DNA of 64,000 nucleotides, from NCBI GenBank assembly GCA_963932465.1, contig OZ010800.1, forward strand, positions 97,979,307 through 98,043,306, given 5' to 3'. Shown one piece after another: positions 1 through 12,720 of this stretch (the stretch's first letter is position 1; each line of letters starts with the position of its first letter). Source of the stretch: Maratus speciosus (taxonomy: Eukaryota > Arthropoda > Arachnida > Araneae > Salticidae). Under the pieces are notes generated by a model that did not search any database, was not told where the DNA came from, and was given only the letters and a program-made list of their open reading frames with translations. Both the position numbers and the translations under genes were made by a program.

Positions 1-433
1 ACTACGTCATTATAACGCCAAATGAAATTCAATTTCGCGAGTTTTAAAAAAATTAACATTGTTGACGCGAAAGAAATCATTTAAAGAACGTAAATTTTCA
101 AAATTACAGAGTTTCGAGAACTATTTTATGAAATCAATACAAATATACTAAAAATAAAAGCGCAAATAAATATTGTTAAATTTTTTTTTTCAAAATCGCA
201 TTTTAAATTACATACATGAAACTGTAAGGGTCTCTTAGCAATGCACTAAACATGGCCAGTTTTGAATCTTCGAAAAATGAAGTTAAAACTTAATTTTTTC
301 TTAATAATAAAAAATATTTTCAATTAAAAAACAGTAAATTAAAAATTTTTGCATGGTCACGATTAAATAATAATTAAATCCAAAAGAGATTCCCGTTCAA
401 TAAATGGCAGGTCACAACGTTTGGCGCGATTTG

Positions 434-436
<3 letters not shown>

Positions 437-468
<32 letters not shown>

Positions 469-524
469 TTACTTTTCTGGTATAGGGGCTTTCTTTTTTT
501 CCTTTTTTTTTTTTTTTTTTTTTT
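437..524. repeat. Poly-A (30) and poly-T (22) tracts facing each other
   Basis: An uninterrupted run of about 30 A (437-466) is followed 36 bases later by about 22 T (503-524). The two can pair as a hairpin. One explanation is two retroposed poly-A tails in opposite orientation; slippage expansion is equally possible. No SINE or LINE body is visible beside either run. Confidence 0.8.
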
Positions 525-1701
525 AAGTTTGGCGTAATTCGGGCGTCAGAACTTTCGATTTGTTGCCAAATGATATAAACAGTAATGAAAACAAGCTTGA
601 TGAAATTTTTTGTTTAGTTATGTATTTTAAATGTATGTATATTATTAATGCTTTTTATAAACAAATTACTTCTGTTTCGATATAAAATTAGATAAATGGC
701 GTCTTTATGTTAAATAAATTTTATAAACATTGAAAAAAATGCTTGTGTATATGAAATGAAACAGTGAATAGGATGCCAGAAAATATGTTGCAAAATTTCC
801 TTCTCCGCCAAGGCTCCTTTCTCTATTTCGCTAAGGTGTCTATACTGGAAAAGTACTAAAAAATCTTCGCGCGTTCAGGATTGAAATAAATGGTGCAATA
901 GCATACATTTTAATATAGAGTTGGTACAACGCAAAAGTAGCGGAAAGTCTCCAAAAAACTTTGTCCCAACTTACGCCAATTCTCTGTAAATTAGAATGTG
1001 GAATAGGTTCGCTTTAAAAACACAGAATCAATTTATTCATTTTTTAACGCGTAAGCACACGCGCTGAGGTAAATCTCATCCCACTCACATTTTTTTTTTT
1101 TTTTTCGAAATATAAATTTTTCGAGGACGCTTCTGAACTTTCTCATACCTTTCAAAGTCAAGGTTGAGAAAGGTTCTGTGAAGGAATGTCTTTTCTTGTT
1201 GTTGTTGGCTAGAAGGGGAAAAAATATGCCTTTTGGAATTAAGTAATCCCGCGCGTGTACAAAAGTTTCATTTCGATATGTTCATTCGTTTTGGGATAAC
1301 ACACAGTAAAATAATTTTACTTAAAGAGTGACTTAAAAGTTACCTGTATATGTTGATGAAAGTGTGTTAAATGTAATTAATATAAAGTTTATAAAATAAT
1401 TCATGTTTTAAGAGGTAAAATAAATCGTTGCATATTAAAAAAAAAAAACGCGATTTTTGCAGAAACTGATACAAAATCGGAAAATAAGTATGAAACGCTT
1501 CATTTTTCCCTAAAAAGAAATAGTACTGATGCATTTTACAATATAGAGTTGTAGACTTGCTTTTAAAACGCATTTAGCCAAAAGTATAATGGTAGACAAA
1601 ACGTAATAATGAGTTACCCCATGCCTGTGGTAACTTTAAAAAAATAGGTGTATGTGCTTACGTTTAAGTTAATTATGTGCTAAACGACGCCTGGCAACAT
1701 G

Positions 1702-1791
1702 CGCCAATTGTCTGTAGATTCCAATATGTAATTTATCCGTACCAAATACGCCAATTGTCTATAGACTCGTTTACGTAATTTATCTCCTTAA
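1702..1791. repeat. Two-copy short tandem repeat, ~47-bp period
   Basis: The sequence CGCCAATTGTCTRTAGA followed by a GTAATTTATC-like stretch occurs twice, at about 1702 and 1749. A related single copy (CGCCAATTCTCTGTAAATTA) lies near 973. It may be a remnant of a degenerate satellite. Confidence 0.55.
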
Positions 1792-2476
1792 TTAATGCAT
1801 ACTTTACAAAGGACACCTACTTTCAAATTTTCCTGATTTTTTTTTTATTAATGGTTACAGTTAGATGTAAATATGTTAGTCATTATCAAAGTACTTTAGT
1901 TTGACTTACGAAATATTATTATAAATATCCAATATTAGCAATATTTCTTATATTATTTACAGGTGTATTGTATAATATTTTCAATCACTTTTAATCATTT
2001 TTCTGCATTCAGTCGTTTTCAGATTTTTTTAAATTTTAAATTCCCATTAAGTGCCCAAAGCAAAAATTTTCCCTTTTTATAGTTTTTTCACAGTTTTAAT
2101 TCATTTCTTATGACTGTTTCTTACTCTAGCTTTTTGTGTGTTTGAGGGGTTGACATAGGATACTGCGAAGTCCCTTAATACAGAGGAGCGTGGGTACATA
2201 GGAGAAAAATTTAAGAAATCACAGTATGTATAAAACTAGACTGGCGGCTAGTCCTGAGTAAAGTATAGGTCAATATCCCAATATGGATGTTAGCTATATG
2301 TATGGGGTCATCAGAGCTCTTCAAATACACTATTGAACCAAAGTTTCTGTTAGTTTTTGATTAGGGAAATTGGCTGGGCCGGTTGATTGAGGTCATTGGT
2401 TGGTTAGTTGGGGCGGTTTTTTGGTTAGTGGCAGTTGATTGATTAAGTTCCTGAAAGGATCTGAAAAAGGTATGAA

Positions 2477-3454
2477 ATGATATAAAAAACTGTTGGAACC
2501 AGATTGAAAAGTAAAGCTCAATCTAAAAAAAATTACAGTAAAAAATTGGCAAATAGTTTCAGTCTAAAAAAGTAAGTAGTAGTAAGTAGTAATGCGTAGA
2601 AAAGTAATGGAACCAGATTATCTGTAAAGCTCATGAAATTACCCAAATTTTTGTTGATAGCTGAAAATGTGGACTGGGCTTTACTGGTGCCTTATATTCA
2701 GAATCATATTATCCACTCAAAATGAGTACCGGGTATAGTAAACAAAATGTGTAGTTATGTACTAAAAAAAAATCTGCAGGCCTAGAATTGTGGACATGAT
2801 TGCATCATGTCAAGCTAAACTCCACAAAGCTAAAAGAATGTAAACCATGAAGTAATATTTTAAGTGTAACATTAATATAGTCAGGCTGTTGAGGAATTGT
2901 TGTTATTAACATTTCTGACATAACACACTAACGTAATAATTTTTCTTTCATGTAATTACTGTGAAAATGGAACCTTATGCCAATGGACTTACGCCAGACA
3001 AATAGTTTGCATATGGTTGAATCGTACATGCTTAGGGTTTTGGGTTTACTTGGACTTTGATCTTCCAGGCTTATCAGTGACCCCTGGAATAGAATTTGGT
3101 CCATACTTCGTACTGAACGGATCTTTCAGTTTGTCGCTCATTACCAAATCAGCCTCTAACCTATTCTTATGAACCCACATTTTTAAACTGGTTATCAATG
3201 ATTGGAATTTAGAATGTGTTAAAAATGCCTTTATTACCCTGATTGATTTTAAGGCACCAGTAAAGCTCAGTCCATATTTTCAGCTATCAACAAAAAATTG
3301 GGTAATTTCATGAGCTTTACAGATAATCTGGTTCCATTACTTTTCTACGCACTACTTACTTTTTTAGACTGAAACTATTTGCCAATTTTTTACTGTAATT
3401 TTTTTTAGATTGAGCTTTACTTTTCAATCTGGTTCCAACAGTTTTTTATATCAT
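2477..3454. repeat. Foldback element: ~210-bp inverted-repeat arms around a ~555-bp centre
   Basis: The left arm (2477-2694) and right arm (3250-3454) are near-perfect reverse complements, from ATGATATAAAAAACTGTTGG at the outer edge to GTAAAGCTCAGTCC-like sequence at the inner edge. The left arm carries one extra ~13-bp block (a duplicated TAGTAAGTAG motif). The low divergence suggests a young duplication or ongoing arm correction. The right arm stops exactly where the piggyBac-like reading frame of the neighbouring pseudogene is lost, so the element either inserted into that gene or truncated it. I see no clear target-site duplication and the spacer encodes nothing I recognise. A transcript would form a long hairpin. 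Confidence 0.85.
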
Positions 3455-4235
3455 ACTAGTAAATGTTGAGCGTGACATTGCTTCACGTACAATTGGGCAA
3501 CTTACATCACCAGCCATTGACCAATACATTTTTTCTTTAGGTAGAGATACATATCCAGTATAAAGAAGAAAGCCTATAAAGCGCTTTAGCATTGAAAATT
3601 TAGCCGATTTTTCTGGTGGGCGTATTTTACAGTCTCTTGCACAATATGCTGTAGAAGATTTTCATTGTATATTTTCAAAAATACATCTACAGGTTCAAGA
3701 TTAATTAATTTTTCAAAAATAAATTCTTTTTTTGCTTTTATTATGGGTTCTGTATCAACAGGTAAAGTTTTATATGTAGGAGAACACCTTTTCAAAGAAA
3801 TTTCTTTTTTCTTTATATCACGCTCAGACTTATGATTTTTAAGAGGAAAAATTTCAATCTCTCCTGATATATTTTTAGTAATGGGCATTTTATCCCCTAA
3901 CACATTGTCATCAATGCATTCTTCATCTGTCACAACACCGGGATCCGGCGGGATTATAACTAAATCAGTTTCATCTCGGATATTTTCGTCCTCTGAAGAC
4001 AAGTCGGAAGTATCATCGTCATCCAATTCTTTCATATATTCTAAAGCTTGATCCAACGTTAAAAACCGATTACGGCGAGTTCCTGAGATATCTGAAATAA
4101 AATAAAACATCTAAAATAAAATCTTGCTTTATATCCGCATAACGATTCGTACTGACGTTTCGTTTTCGCAACATTTAAAAAAATACACATTTAAAGTAAT
4201 AAAAACAAAAGAACATCCTCACCTTTCGACGCCAT
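3455..4235 (-). pseudogene. piggyBac-like transposase gene, N-terminal part, with an apparent intron
   Basis: The protein resembles the N-terminus of piggyBac transposable-element-derived (PGBD2/3-like) proteins: a short basic start, RFLTLDQALEYMKEL, a long acidic stretch (DDDDTSDLSSEDE), VIIPPDP, then the start of the transposase core (PVDVF, YAHQKN). The better start is a small exon (4223-4235, M-A-S-K plus one base). It is followed by an intron of about 131 bases (4092-4222) with GTGAGG donor and TTTCAG acceptor, joining in frame to DISGTRRNRFL. A one-base frameshift near 3595 breaks the frame. In the shifted frame the homology continues (RFIGFLLYTGY, EKMYWSM, CPIVREAMS) to about 3455, where the foldback element begins. 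The catalytic core and C-terminal cysteine domain are absent. It is a pseudogene of a mobile piggyBac or of a domesticated PGBD-type gene; the intron hints at the latter but does not prove it. Confidence 0.75.
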
Positions 4236-4330
4236 TTCACAGAATACTGTTCGTAGAAGCTAAGCGCGAATTCATATTCCAACACGAATGTGCTGCCATA
4301 TATGAGCAACAAATGAACATTAAGAAATAA

Positions 4331-7300
4331 ATTTTTACAAAAGATACCTTACAAACGCATTCCGATATCTACATTTTTACGATGTAAAATAAACATCTAT
4401 ATTTTTTCAAGAAAGATAAAGTGTGTCTCTACAGTGTGTTGAAAAAAAAATATATTAAAAACGCAAGTTAGAGAAAAATAAAAAAATATATATAAATTAA
4501 TGTTGCGAAAACGCAACGTCAGTCTTTAATGGGTTCTAATGTTACACTAATTTATTTGTTCTTCCGTTATTATAATATAAATTATGTCAATTTGTATAAT
4601 TTGGTGAGTGGTTTGGCGATTTATATAATTTGGCGTAATTGGTCGAGGGAATAACTAAGTATTTTTTTATTATTTTCTATTATTTTTAAAAGAAAATAAC
4701 CAAAAAAATTAATAACTGTAGAACAAAATAATTTATATAATTTAAAAAGAAAATAAAGGTAAATAAACATTTATTATTACGTAAACAAAAATACCCGAGT
4801 TACCATGTCAATCAAAATAATGCCATTTTGGCGCCAATTAGGTACCCCGGCGCGTATATGACATCTGTGCCCATTATTTTTCTTTTCGTTTTGTTAAAAA
4901 AATGAAAGAAGTGAAAGCCATCTAATTTAAATGTTTCAATTTTAAAGGAAAGTTTTACATTTTAAATAAACTGAACGAAAGGATTATATTTTAAATGAAA
5001 TTAATGAAATACAAAAAATGCGACGGGGAAAATATTTGGCGATTTATCACCTGCATCCCGCTAACATAAAAATACCAAGTTCTTGATTTCTCTATTAAAA
5101 TCTTTCGATTTGGTGAAAGAATGTTCAAGTAAATTGAATTATGAATAAAAGTAACATGACACATTTCTTAGCATACATTTAAGGGAGGCCAAACTGGTCC
5201 TCAAATTAGTTTAAAATAATAACCTTTTCTGAAATATGAAAACAAATATCTGATATGATTAAAATTTGGTGTGCCATCACTAGAGAAAAGTATTAAAATT
5301 AGAATAAAAGTTAAAATCTCAAAAACTAAGTCGAATTTAAACATTCTAATACCAGTTTTGAAATCTGCGGATCAATACAGATTTTTGGCGTTAATTAAAT
5401 CGCAAAATATTCCATATTTTAGGAGAATTCACCGTGAAACATAATCAGTTGCTATTTCAGTCGTTTCATAAAATCGTTTCATAAATTCGTTTCATTTTAT
5501 TCGTTTCATGAAATCGTTTCTTAAATTTGTTTCATTAGGATTTTATATATAGAAGGCGGAAACCGTCGAATTTCGACGAAAGGAAATGTTTAAGAAGGAA
5601 CTGTTTCATTGATTTATAATAAACCTACAAAATTAGTTATAATAGAAAATGAATCTCTATTTATTAGCCTAACTCTAAAAAAAATTATTTTAAGTTAAAG
5701 TTAATAAAATTGTAATTCTATAAAATTCAGTTGTGCAAATTATTAAAATTAAATTTCATTCGTATGAAAATATAGTATTAGTAAATGTAATACAGATAAT
5801 ATAAATTACTAAAATATAATACAGATAAGTTATTATGATGAAGTTATCAAATGAAGCTCTTATGCTTGGTATTCCGGAATGAAAAACATGAAAAACATCA
5901 AAATGTATTTCACTATGACGCGATCATAGAATTTTTCCCCAATGAAATCTGAACCCGACATCATCTCCACCTTTTTAAAATTTACATACACACTCCTCAT
6001 ATCCGTATTCGCTATTTTAAAAAAATATGGTGTTTTGATTAGATAATTTTAAAATCATTTTAACTCATCACTTGAGGTCACGATTGTCAGCCACATTTTT
6101 GCATGTGCATAGTCGCACTCTTAACTTCAGATCCTGATCTTATAACCGAATAGTAAAAATTACCGTAGTTTATGCTTTTGAGACGCATGTGTGTTAAAAC
6201 GTTTAGTTTTATCTATGAAAATTATCATTTTCTTTTAAATATGATGTCATTTTCACTTACTTAAGCATTTCTTCTGGTGTCTAAAACTTAGTATCAGTAC
6301 ACATGCAGAAGAAAAAAAAAATAAAACTTATGAGGGAAAATGCGTGTTTTAAAAAGCAATCTGTCATTTTCCGATCAAAATATTTTGGCGCAGCATATTA
6401 TTAATGGGAATTTACGCCACTAAAAACTATACAACAAAATTTAAACAATACAAATAAAAAAAGTGTTTGTTTTTTTCATTTTTATTAGGAAATGGCATGA
6501 ATAAAGATATAAATAAACCTCATTATTTCTCTCTTTTCTGCAATAATGAAAGCTATCTACTTACCACCATTTGAAGGAAATTTCCTAAAATACTTTTAAA
6601 ATTAAAGTATAAAAATGGGGACATTTAAAAAAAAAAAAAGCTAGTGCGGCCACATCTACAAATGAACATCTTTCACGTAAAACAATTTATTGGTAAAATT
6701 GGATCAGTAGAAAGCTCAGGGCAGATGACTAAAAAACAGTCTTGTGTTTTATATGTAGAGATTATATGAAATTATGAATAATTAAATAAAGTAAAATACG
6801 TTATTTTGATAGAATTATAGTAGAATGTCTTAAAGAATAGTAATAATATTTTATTAGTCGAGAGAGTAAAAACTTGGGACCTGATATTATTTTAAAACTC
6901 GAATTATTGCCAAGATCTCCTTTGTTTGCTTGATAACTCGGTGAAGCTAATTTATCCAGGCAAGAATCATCAAGTTCTGTAATATAAATTTCTATATTTT
7001 TGACAAAGACTTCCGATCTGAGCATGCAGACTATATGTCACGGTTCTTCTGTAAAGAAACTCTAAAATTTAGTAAAATATTGCGTTTTATCTGTTTGTGA
7101 TTTCGATCACGTTATTTTCAAAACGGAAGTATTTTCACCTGTGAAGAATTTCAAAAAAGCTGGAATACTTAACATTCCGTTGGTCGTAACTCTGGGACTC
7201 CCGTTTTCAGTCGTAATGCGCCTGACACGCCCCTGTTAGAAAATCGTCATTACCAATTAATCGACGTGATTCTAACTCTCTAAAATGGATCAGTGACGTT

Positions 7301-7400
7301 AATTAGGATCTACAAAGAGAGAATATTACCAATTTGAATGAAAAAACCTCTTTTATTACACTCAAAGTAAGTAACCCTACGTTCTTTAATGGAAAAGAGA
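4331..7400. other. AT-rich stretch without a recognisable gene
   Basis: No frame here has recognisable protein motifs. A 75-codon minus frame at 6801-7025 lies downstream of the Tigger relic in the same orientation but shows no motif I can place. TTTGGCG-type short motifs recur near 4612, 4827, 5034, 5383 and 6384. Confidence 0.5.
5459..5535 (+). repeat. Short tandem repeat built on TCGTTTCATAAAAT
   Basis: The core CGTTTCAT recurs about six times, 13 to 17 bases apart, with small variations (CGTTTCTT, TGTTTCAT). It is a simple minisatellite. Confidence 0.85.
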
Positions 7401-7433
7401 AGAACGTAAACAATTGTGCTGTGCCTGTCAGGC

Positions 7434-8060
7434 CTATTGCGACCGACGGAAGGTTAATATTTGCTTTGCTCTTTTCGCCAAAGAGAAAGTTTCATCTTTA
7501 AAAACTAAAGATCTCTCTGGTAGCAACTTGTAAAAAAGGGCAGTTTCGTTAGCTTTAAACGTGTCATCTTCACAGTATCCATTCAAAAGTAATTTCACTG
7601 TTGTATCTCTCCGCAGCACACAGTTTCGAGATTTTCAGAAGTGATTTCTTCGCGCAGAATTTAAAATGTTGACCCATTCCCAGTATTAAAAATTTTCAAC
7701 CACCTTTCTGAGACTTTCAAATTATCATTCGTATTCAAATTTTTAGCAAATGCTTGAGCTTGCCTTTAACACGTTACTATCCATTTGCATTTTCTTTCAT
7801 CTCATACTCACTCTTTATCTACTCAATAAGAGCCTAATAAAGGATATTTAATATCTTTGTTACGCAGTAGCCGGTTTGGCAGTATAGATTCTTCGTCTTT
7901 CATTATGGCATCCCGATTTTTTATGATTGCGAAAAGAGTGCTTTTTGGGATGTTAAACATTTTAGCACTTTTGCATTTCACTATATGATGCTTGTCCACA
8001 CATTCAAGAGTTTTCATCTTCATATCAAGGGATATAGATGATCATTTAGTTACACTAGGA
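7434..8060 (-). pseudogene. Tigger/pogo-type (CENP-B-like) transposase relic
   Basis: Reading from 8023 downward, the first block has the CENP-B-type helix-turn-helix pattern (KCKSAKMFNIPKSTLFAIIKN). The next block, in another frame around 7660-7760, has the second DNA-binding domain pattern (QAFAKNL, SERWLKIF, NGSTF). The block at 7434-7619 has the start of the DDE catalytic domain (DTFKANETALFYKLLPERSL, then VFKDE). This order matches Tigger/pogo transposases. Frames change at least twice and stops intervene; the rest of the catalytic domain is missing. I found no terminal inverted repeats. The ANETALFY segment is where family members usually read NADETGLF, so the first catalytic D looks replaced by N. 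Confidence 0.75.
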
Positions 8061-8382
8061 GCCATTGAAATATAATATTTTTAGGATAAATTAAGTACAG
8101 ACAATACAGACGATTTCGTATCGACGAAAGGACTCCGAAAATATTACCCATTTAGAGATTATCCCATCCCGTGACATGCGAATTTGCCTGATGTGGCTAT
8201 TTTTCCGACACTCACTAGTCAGCTAATCATAAAATGAAGAGCCCAGTGTACGACCGCTGAAAAAAGTTGTAAGTATACGAAAACGGTTGGGACCTCATCC
8301 AACGGTCGCTATCTAGCGAGGTGTCTCTAACTCGCGAGAAGTCACTAACTCGTTGGTCGTAAAATTGCGAGTGTACTGATGT

Positions 8383-9393
8383 TAATACACAATATGGGCA
8401 AAAGAGACCGGTCAATAGCGATTTTAAACGTGTTGTTAAATATCTTGTAAAATGGAAGAATTAACCTGAAACTGCAGGTGCTTAAGCAGTAAAATATAGG
8501 TCATATTTCCGCGAAGAATTTTTTTCTCCGAAAAACAATAGAGTACCGCCAACAAATTGAAAAAAAAAAAGAATATCTTTTGGATAACACTGTAAAAACT
8601 AATGTAGCAAAAGCGTTCAAACTCGAGATCAAATATCTGTTTTTTAGTGCCAAGATAGCGTACGCAATATTGAACGTACTAATATATTTGGATACAACCC
8701 CTCATGGTTTTGCTTCCTTTTGGGAATAACGGATTTCGAAGTTATTCTATCGACGATAATTTTCAGAATTTTCAAGCTATGATTTTGAGGCTTTTACAAT
8801 AGTTTTTTATATACTTAGCTAATACATTATCCATATTATATTTTGATTGCATTCGCACATGCGCAGTGAAACATTTTTTTGTAAAACGACATGTCATTTT
8901 CCATCCAATTTTTATTATTTTTAAATTTTTATTGCAGAATATTGCGTACAATTTTGTTTTTCATATTTTCTGAAAAGAACTTTTTTTTATGTTAAGAGCT
9001 CTGCAAATTATAAGCAAAAAACTTTGCGAAATTTGGGACTGTTCTTATAAAAACTTAATTTTCTCTACGAGTATATGTATACTCGTAGCTATCCTCATAA
9101 ACATAAACACAGTATATTACAATAAGCCACTTATCAAAAATTGCGAGTTTGAACGCTTTTGCTACATTGGTTTTTACAGGGTTATACAAAATATATTCGT
9201 TATTTTTCAATTTGTTGACGGTCCACTATGGGGGTTTCGTAAAAAACTCTTCACGGAAATATATGACCTATCTATACTATACTGTTTACACACGTGCAGT
9301 TTCAGGTTAATTCTTCATACATTTTTCTAGATATTTAACAAAACGTCTAAATTCGTAAGTGATCGGTCGCCTTTTTCCATATAATGTAGTAAC
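8383..9393. repeat. Second foldback element: ~245-bp diverged inverted-repeat arms
   Basis: The left arm (about 8383-8625) and right arm (about 9144-9393) are reverse complements with roughly 15-25% mismatch and small indels. Shared blocks include GTTGTTAAATATCT, GAAGAATTAACCTGAAACTG, AGGTCATAT, CAACAAATTGAAAAA and GTAGCAAAAGCGTTCAAACT. The ~520-bp centre is AT-rich and non-coding as far as I can see. Frames of 60-110 codons that cross the arms are chance products. No target-site duplication is evident. It is clearly older than the foldback at 2477-3454 and unrelated in sequence. Confidence 0.8.
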
Positions 9394-10860
9394 TACCAAT
9401 GTAGATTTACTGAAATTTAACGAATATGTCATTGTCAGAAATCTAACGAATAAAGTTATTTTGCATTAAATGAAATTTGTATTCATATGAAAATTGTCTA
9501 AGAAAGAGTTTGTGGTGAGTAGGATTGGTGAGTTTGACGTTTAGGTGAGGAAAAGCTACCTATATTTTTAATTTAAGGAGTGAAGTATATGTTTAAAATA
9601 AAAGAATCCCCAACAGGAAGAGAAGAATCAAGCAAACCTTTTAGCCTCCGATATGCAATTTCATGCTCCCAGCAAATAAAGTGTGGTCTCCAAAAAATAA
9701 CGTTCCGTTGTATAAGCCAGCCATAACACAACGCAGATGTATCATTGTAGGTAATGTTAAATATTCTACTGCAATTTTTTTAACTTCTAAGTATCGCACG
9801 TTTTAAATTTTTATATCATCATAATGAAAAAAAGTACTTGTAAATGCAATTTCTTTGAAAAATGGATCTCAATTTATTTTTGAGATATTAACTTTTCTGT
9901 GGTGTTTAGCGCCATTTGTTTAATTTTGGCAACTCAAGTACTCCATATGCGTAGAAAGTAAAGAAAAAAAATAGTTGGAAAATAGTAATTATACCTTTCT
10001 GTTGCCATTTTCTCATAACTACTGAAAAAAAAATAACTAAAATACGTGCTGTTTTGAAAAAAAATATAAATGAATGATTTCTGATAAAACATGGAGTTAT
10101 TATAAAATATATTTAATTTAATTATCTATACTGCAAACAAATGAAAGCATATGAATCAGTAGATAGCCGATCGATTTTTTTGTCAAGTTTCTTGAATGAA
10201 ATCTTTTTTTTTTTTTTTTTTTTTGTGTATTATTCAGCGATAATGACGTCCTATGAATACTTTACTGTAGATGTTGTTCAAGACTGGATCGTAAATGAGG
10301 AATTCTTCAGAGGATGCGAATGACGTCATTTAATATAAAATATAAACGTGTGTTTTAAGTCTTAAAACTGAAATACGTTTTGTATTATCTATATTTATAT
10401 ACATATATATTTTTTTTCCATCGGCGGCGACACTAAATTCTGTGTTATTATTATTATTATTATTACTAAATGTCACATTATAAATGAAGTAATAACAAGA
10501 AATGCACATACATGTACTATCATTGCTACATGTAGATAATTACAAATATTATTGTTATGACAAAATAGCACTCAATTTAAAAACGTGTATTATTAATGGA
10601 ACACCAGACCCGAAAAAGTAAAATGAAACATTTTGTGTGATCTTCAATCACTCTTACACGAGTTTTTTATGTTTAGCTTTATTTTATTGTATTCTTTAAA
10701 TGTTTTATTACTTAAAAGAAAATTCTCTCTTTCCTTTTATGAAAATAAAGGGCATGGGACAAAAATGTAATTTTTTGTGCTATTCTTAAGATAAGTTAAA
10801 ATGCGCTATTGTGAAGATATATTTCAGGAGATAAAAATGAAAATATCTATGTTTTGTATA
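9394..10860. other. AT-rich stretch; ATT microsatellite
   Basis: No gene is seen. An (ATT)n microsatellite lies at about 10446-10466, and a 19-base T run at about 10204-10224. Confidence 0.55.
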
Positions 10861-11279
10861 CTACAAAACTTACGAGTTAAAAAAATTCTGGACGTTGAAA
10901 TGTAGTAAAATGGAGACATAAAAAGAAATTTCCCATTTCTGATATATGTTGTTTTCCTTTCACGTTTTAAAAGGATTTTTTTTTCTTTTTAGCACTTTCC
11001 AGCATAGCCGAAAAGTTTTTATAAATTTCGTTTCCTGACCTTGTTCTAACTCGCGTAAATGTGCTGGGGATTCTATGTTATTCACAGTTGTTACTGAGGT
11101 TTACAATGGAATGGTCGGTAATAAAAATGTAGTGCGTAAGAGTTTATACTTCCTTTATAGAGTTATTCAAAAGAAGCCTATTTCATTATGGTCCATGCAG
11201 AAAAATCGTTTGCTGCGTATTTTAATGATATTACACTCTTTCAAAGACATTAAAATGCATTTAAATCGCTGAGGTACAC

Positions 11280-12720
11280 TGCATGATGCTTGCTATAGAA
11301 AATGCGTTTATCATTCATTTACAGTACTGTCTACGAGAAATAATTTCTCGAAGTGTGTCTTAAATTTGTAATATGCGTTTTTAATTTTAACAAATGTTTA
11401 GAATATTACTAGGTGTAGCCTATCAGAAACACTTTCTTCAGTTCAGGGATATTTTTTCTGGTAGCAGTGATGCCAGGATATTCCGTTATTTGATGAATAT
11501 TCATTTTTTCAGTTACATGAGATAAAATATCCGTCAATTGAAAAAAGATGGGGAAAAATGAAAGTTTCTGACCTTTGATTCGACCAGCTATCTTAGTGTT
11601 ACGAGACGAATACGCTAACCATTGGGCTACAATTATACAGTAGCTTTACTTGAAGTAAATATATTTGCATCAGATGGCTATAGCTTCATCAATGTCTTTA
11701 AAAAAACTTTTAGTATTGAAGTTAATTTCGTGAAGATTTCGTCTTTAATGAGATTGTGTCTAGGGGTTTATTACTTTTGTATGAATATAGGATAAACATA
11801 TAAATTATAAATATTTTTAAGTTGATTCCCAGATTTAAAATATGCATATTATATGTTTATTCGATAAGATTTTTTAAAAGAAATATAGTTTTTGTTTTTT
11901 CATTTAATATTTTAATTAAAATATATTTAAAATGTGTTCTCTTAAAATATATTTTAATTAATTGATAAACAATTTTATCAATTTCACTTTATTCAACTTA
12001 TTCAACATAAACAAATAAATTTTCAGTACTTTTGAATGAATGAGAATTGTAATTGTTATTTATTTTTAAATTCGAAAACTTTCTTTTCTTTTTTAATTAA
12101 ATTAGAAATCTTAATTTACAGAATTTGTGGTTTTTCATTTTTTAAATAAATTCCGATTTAATATTAATAAAGTTAATATGCATGCAAGCTAGGAATGAAA
12201 AGAATTTCTCCCTTTTTCTAGACTTTTGGTAAGAATTTACGGATATTTTTTTTTTCTAGAAGTTCGTAAATTATTTGTTAGAAAATAAGGAATAATGTAA
12301 CGTAAATTGCCGAGTTTTTCTGGTAGTGTACAGAAATTCTTTTGATTGTATAACAGGTTTCACGTAGAAATCCAAGTATACATCCTCTTATTGTCGGAAT
12401 TTGCTAAAAAGTAATTTTCATCTGTTTTATGCGTTTTCTAACTTAACTAAATTTTTGAATACTAAGTAATACATTCACATTTGCCGATAATATACAGTTG
12501 GGCACAAATTATTTAGGTTATTGTTTCAACTATATATCGCAATTGCTGAAATTGGGCTTTGAAAATGCGTTATGTGTTTTAAAATTTCTTTACTTAGACA
12601 TTATATTTACCTTATTAAGCACTGACATTTTGTTATTGTATTGTGAATGTGTTTTTCGTAATCTATGTTTGACAAATAATTTTTTATTCTTCTTTTAGAT
12701 TTCAAGAAAATCAAATTTCA
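11280..12720. other. AT-rich stretch, no gene seen
   Basis: Apart from the tRNA-like relic at 11570-11638, I see only AT-rich low-complexity sequence. A 66-codon plus frame at 12498 is hydrophobic only because of its T content. Confidence 0.5.
11570..11638 (-). pseudogene. tRNA-like relic (A and B box; CGT at the anticodon position)
   Basis: Reverse-complemented, the segment has an A-box-like GTAGCCCAATGGTTAGCG, a CTCGTAA heptamer where the anticodon loop would be, and a B box GGTCGAATC. This is the layout of a tRNA, possibly threonine. The stems are badly mismatched, so it is not a functional tRNA. It is either a tRNA pseudogene or the head of a tRNA-derived SINE. Confidence 0.35.

Larger units (their letters stand above)
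1..2476. other. AT-rich stretch without a recognisable gene
   Basis: No open frame here has protein-like composition; the longest (about 68 codons near 1.4-1.6 kb, minus) looks like chance. The stretch carries homopolymer tracts and scattered short sequences built around TTTGGCG or CGCCAATT (for example near 15, 418, 524, 969, 1702 and 1749). I see no RNA gene or promoter that I can support. Confidence 0.6.

Noticed and set aside
8989..9330. 113-codon plus frame with hydrophobic stretches
   Set aside because: It overlaps the foldback centre and right arm; its composition follows T-rich DNA, and the mirrored arm is not open.
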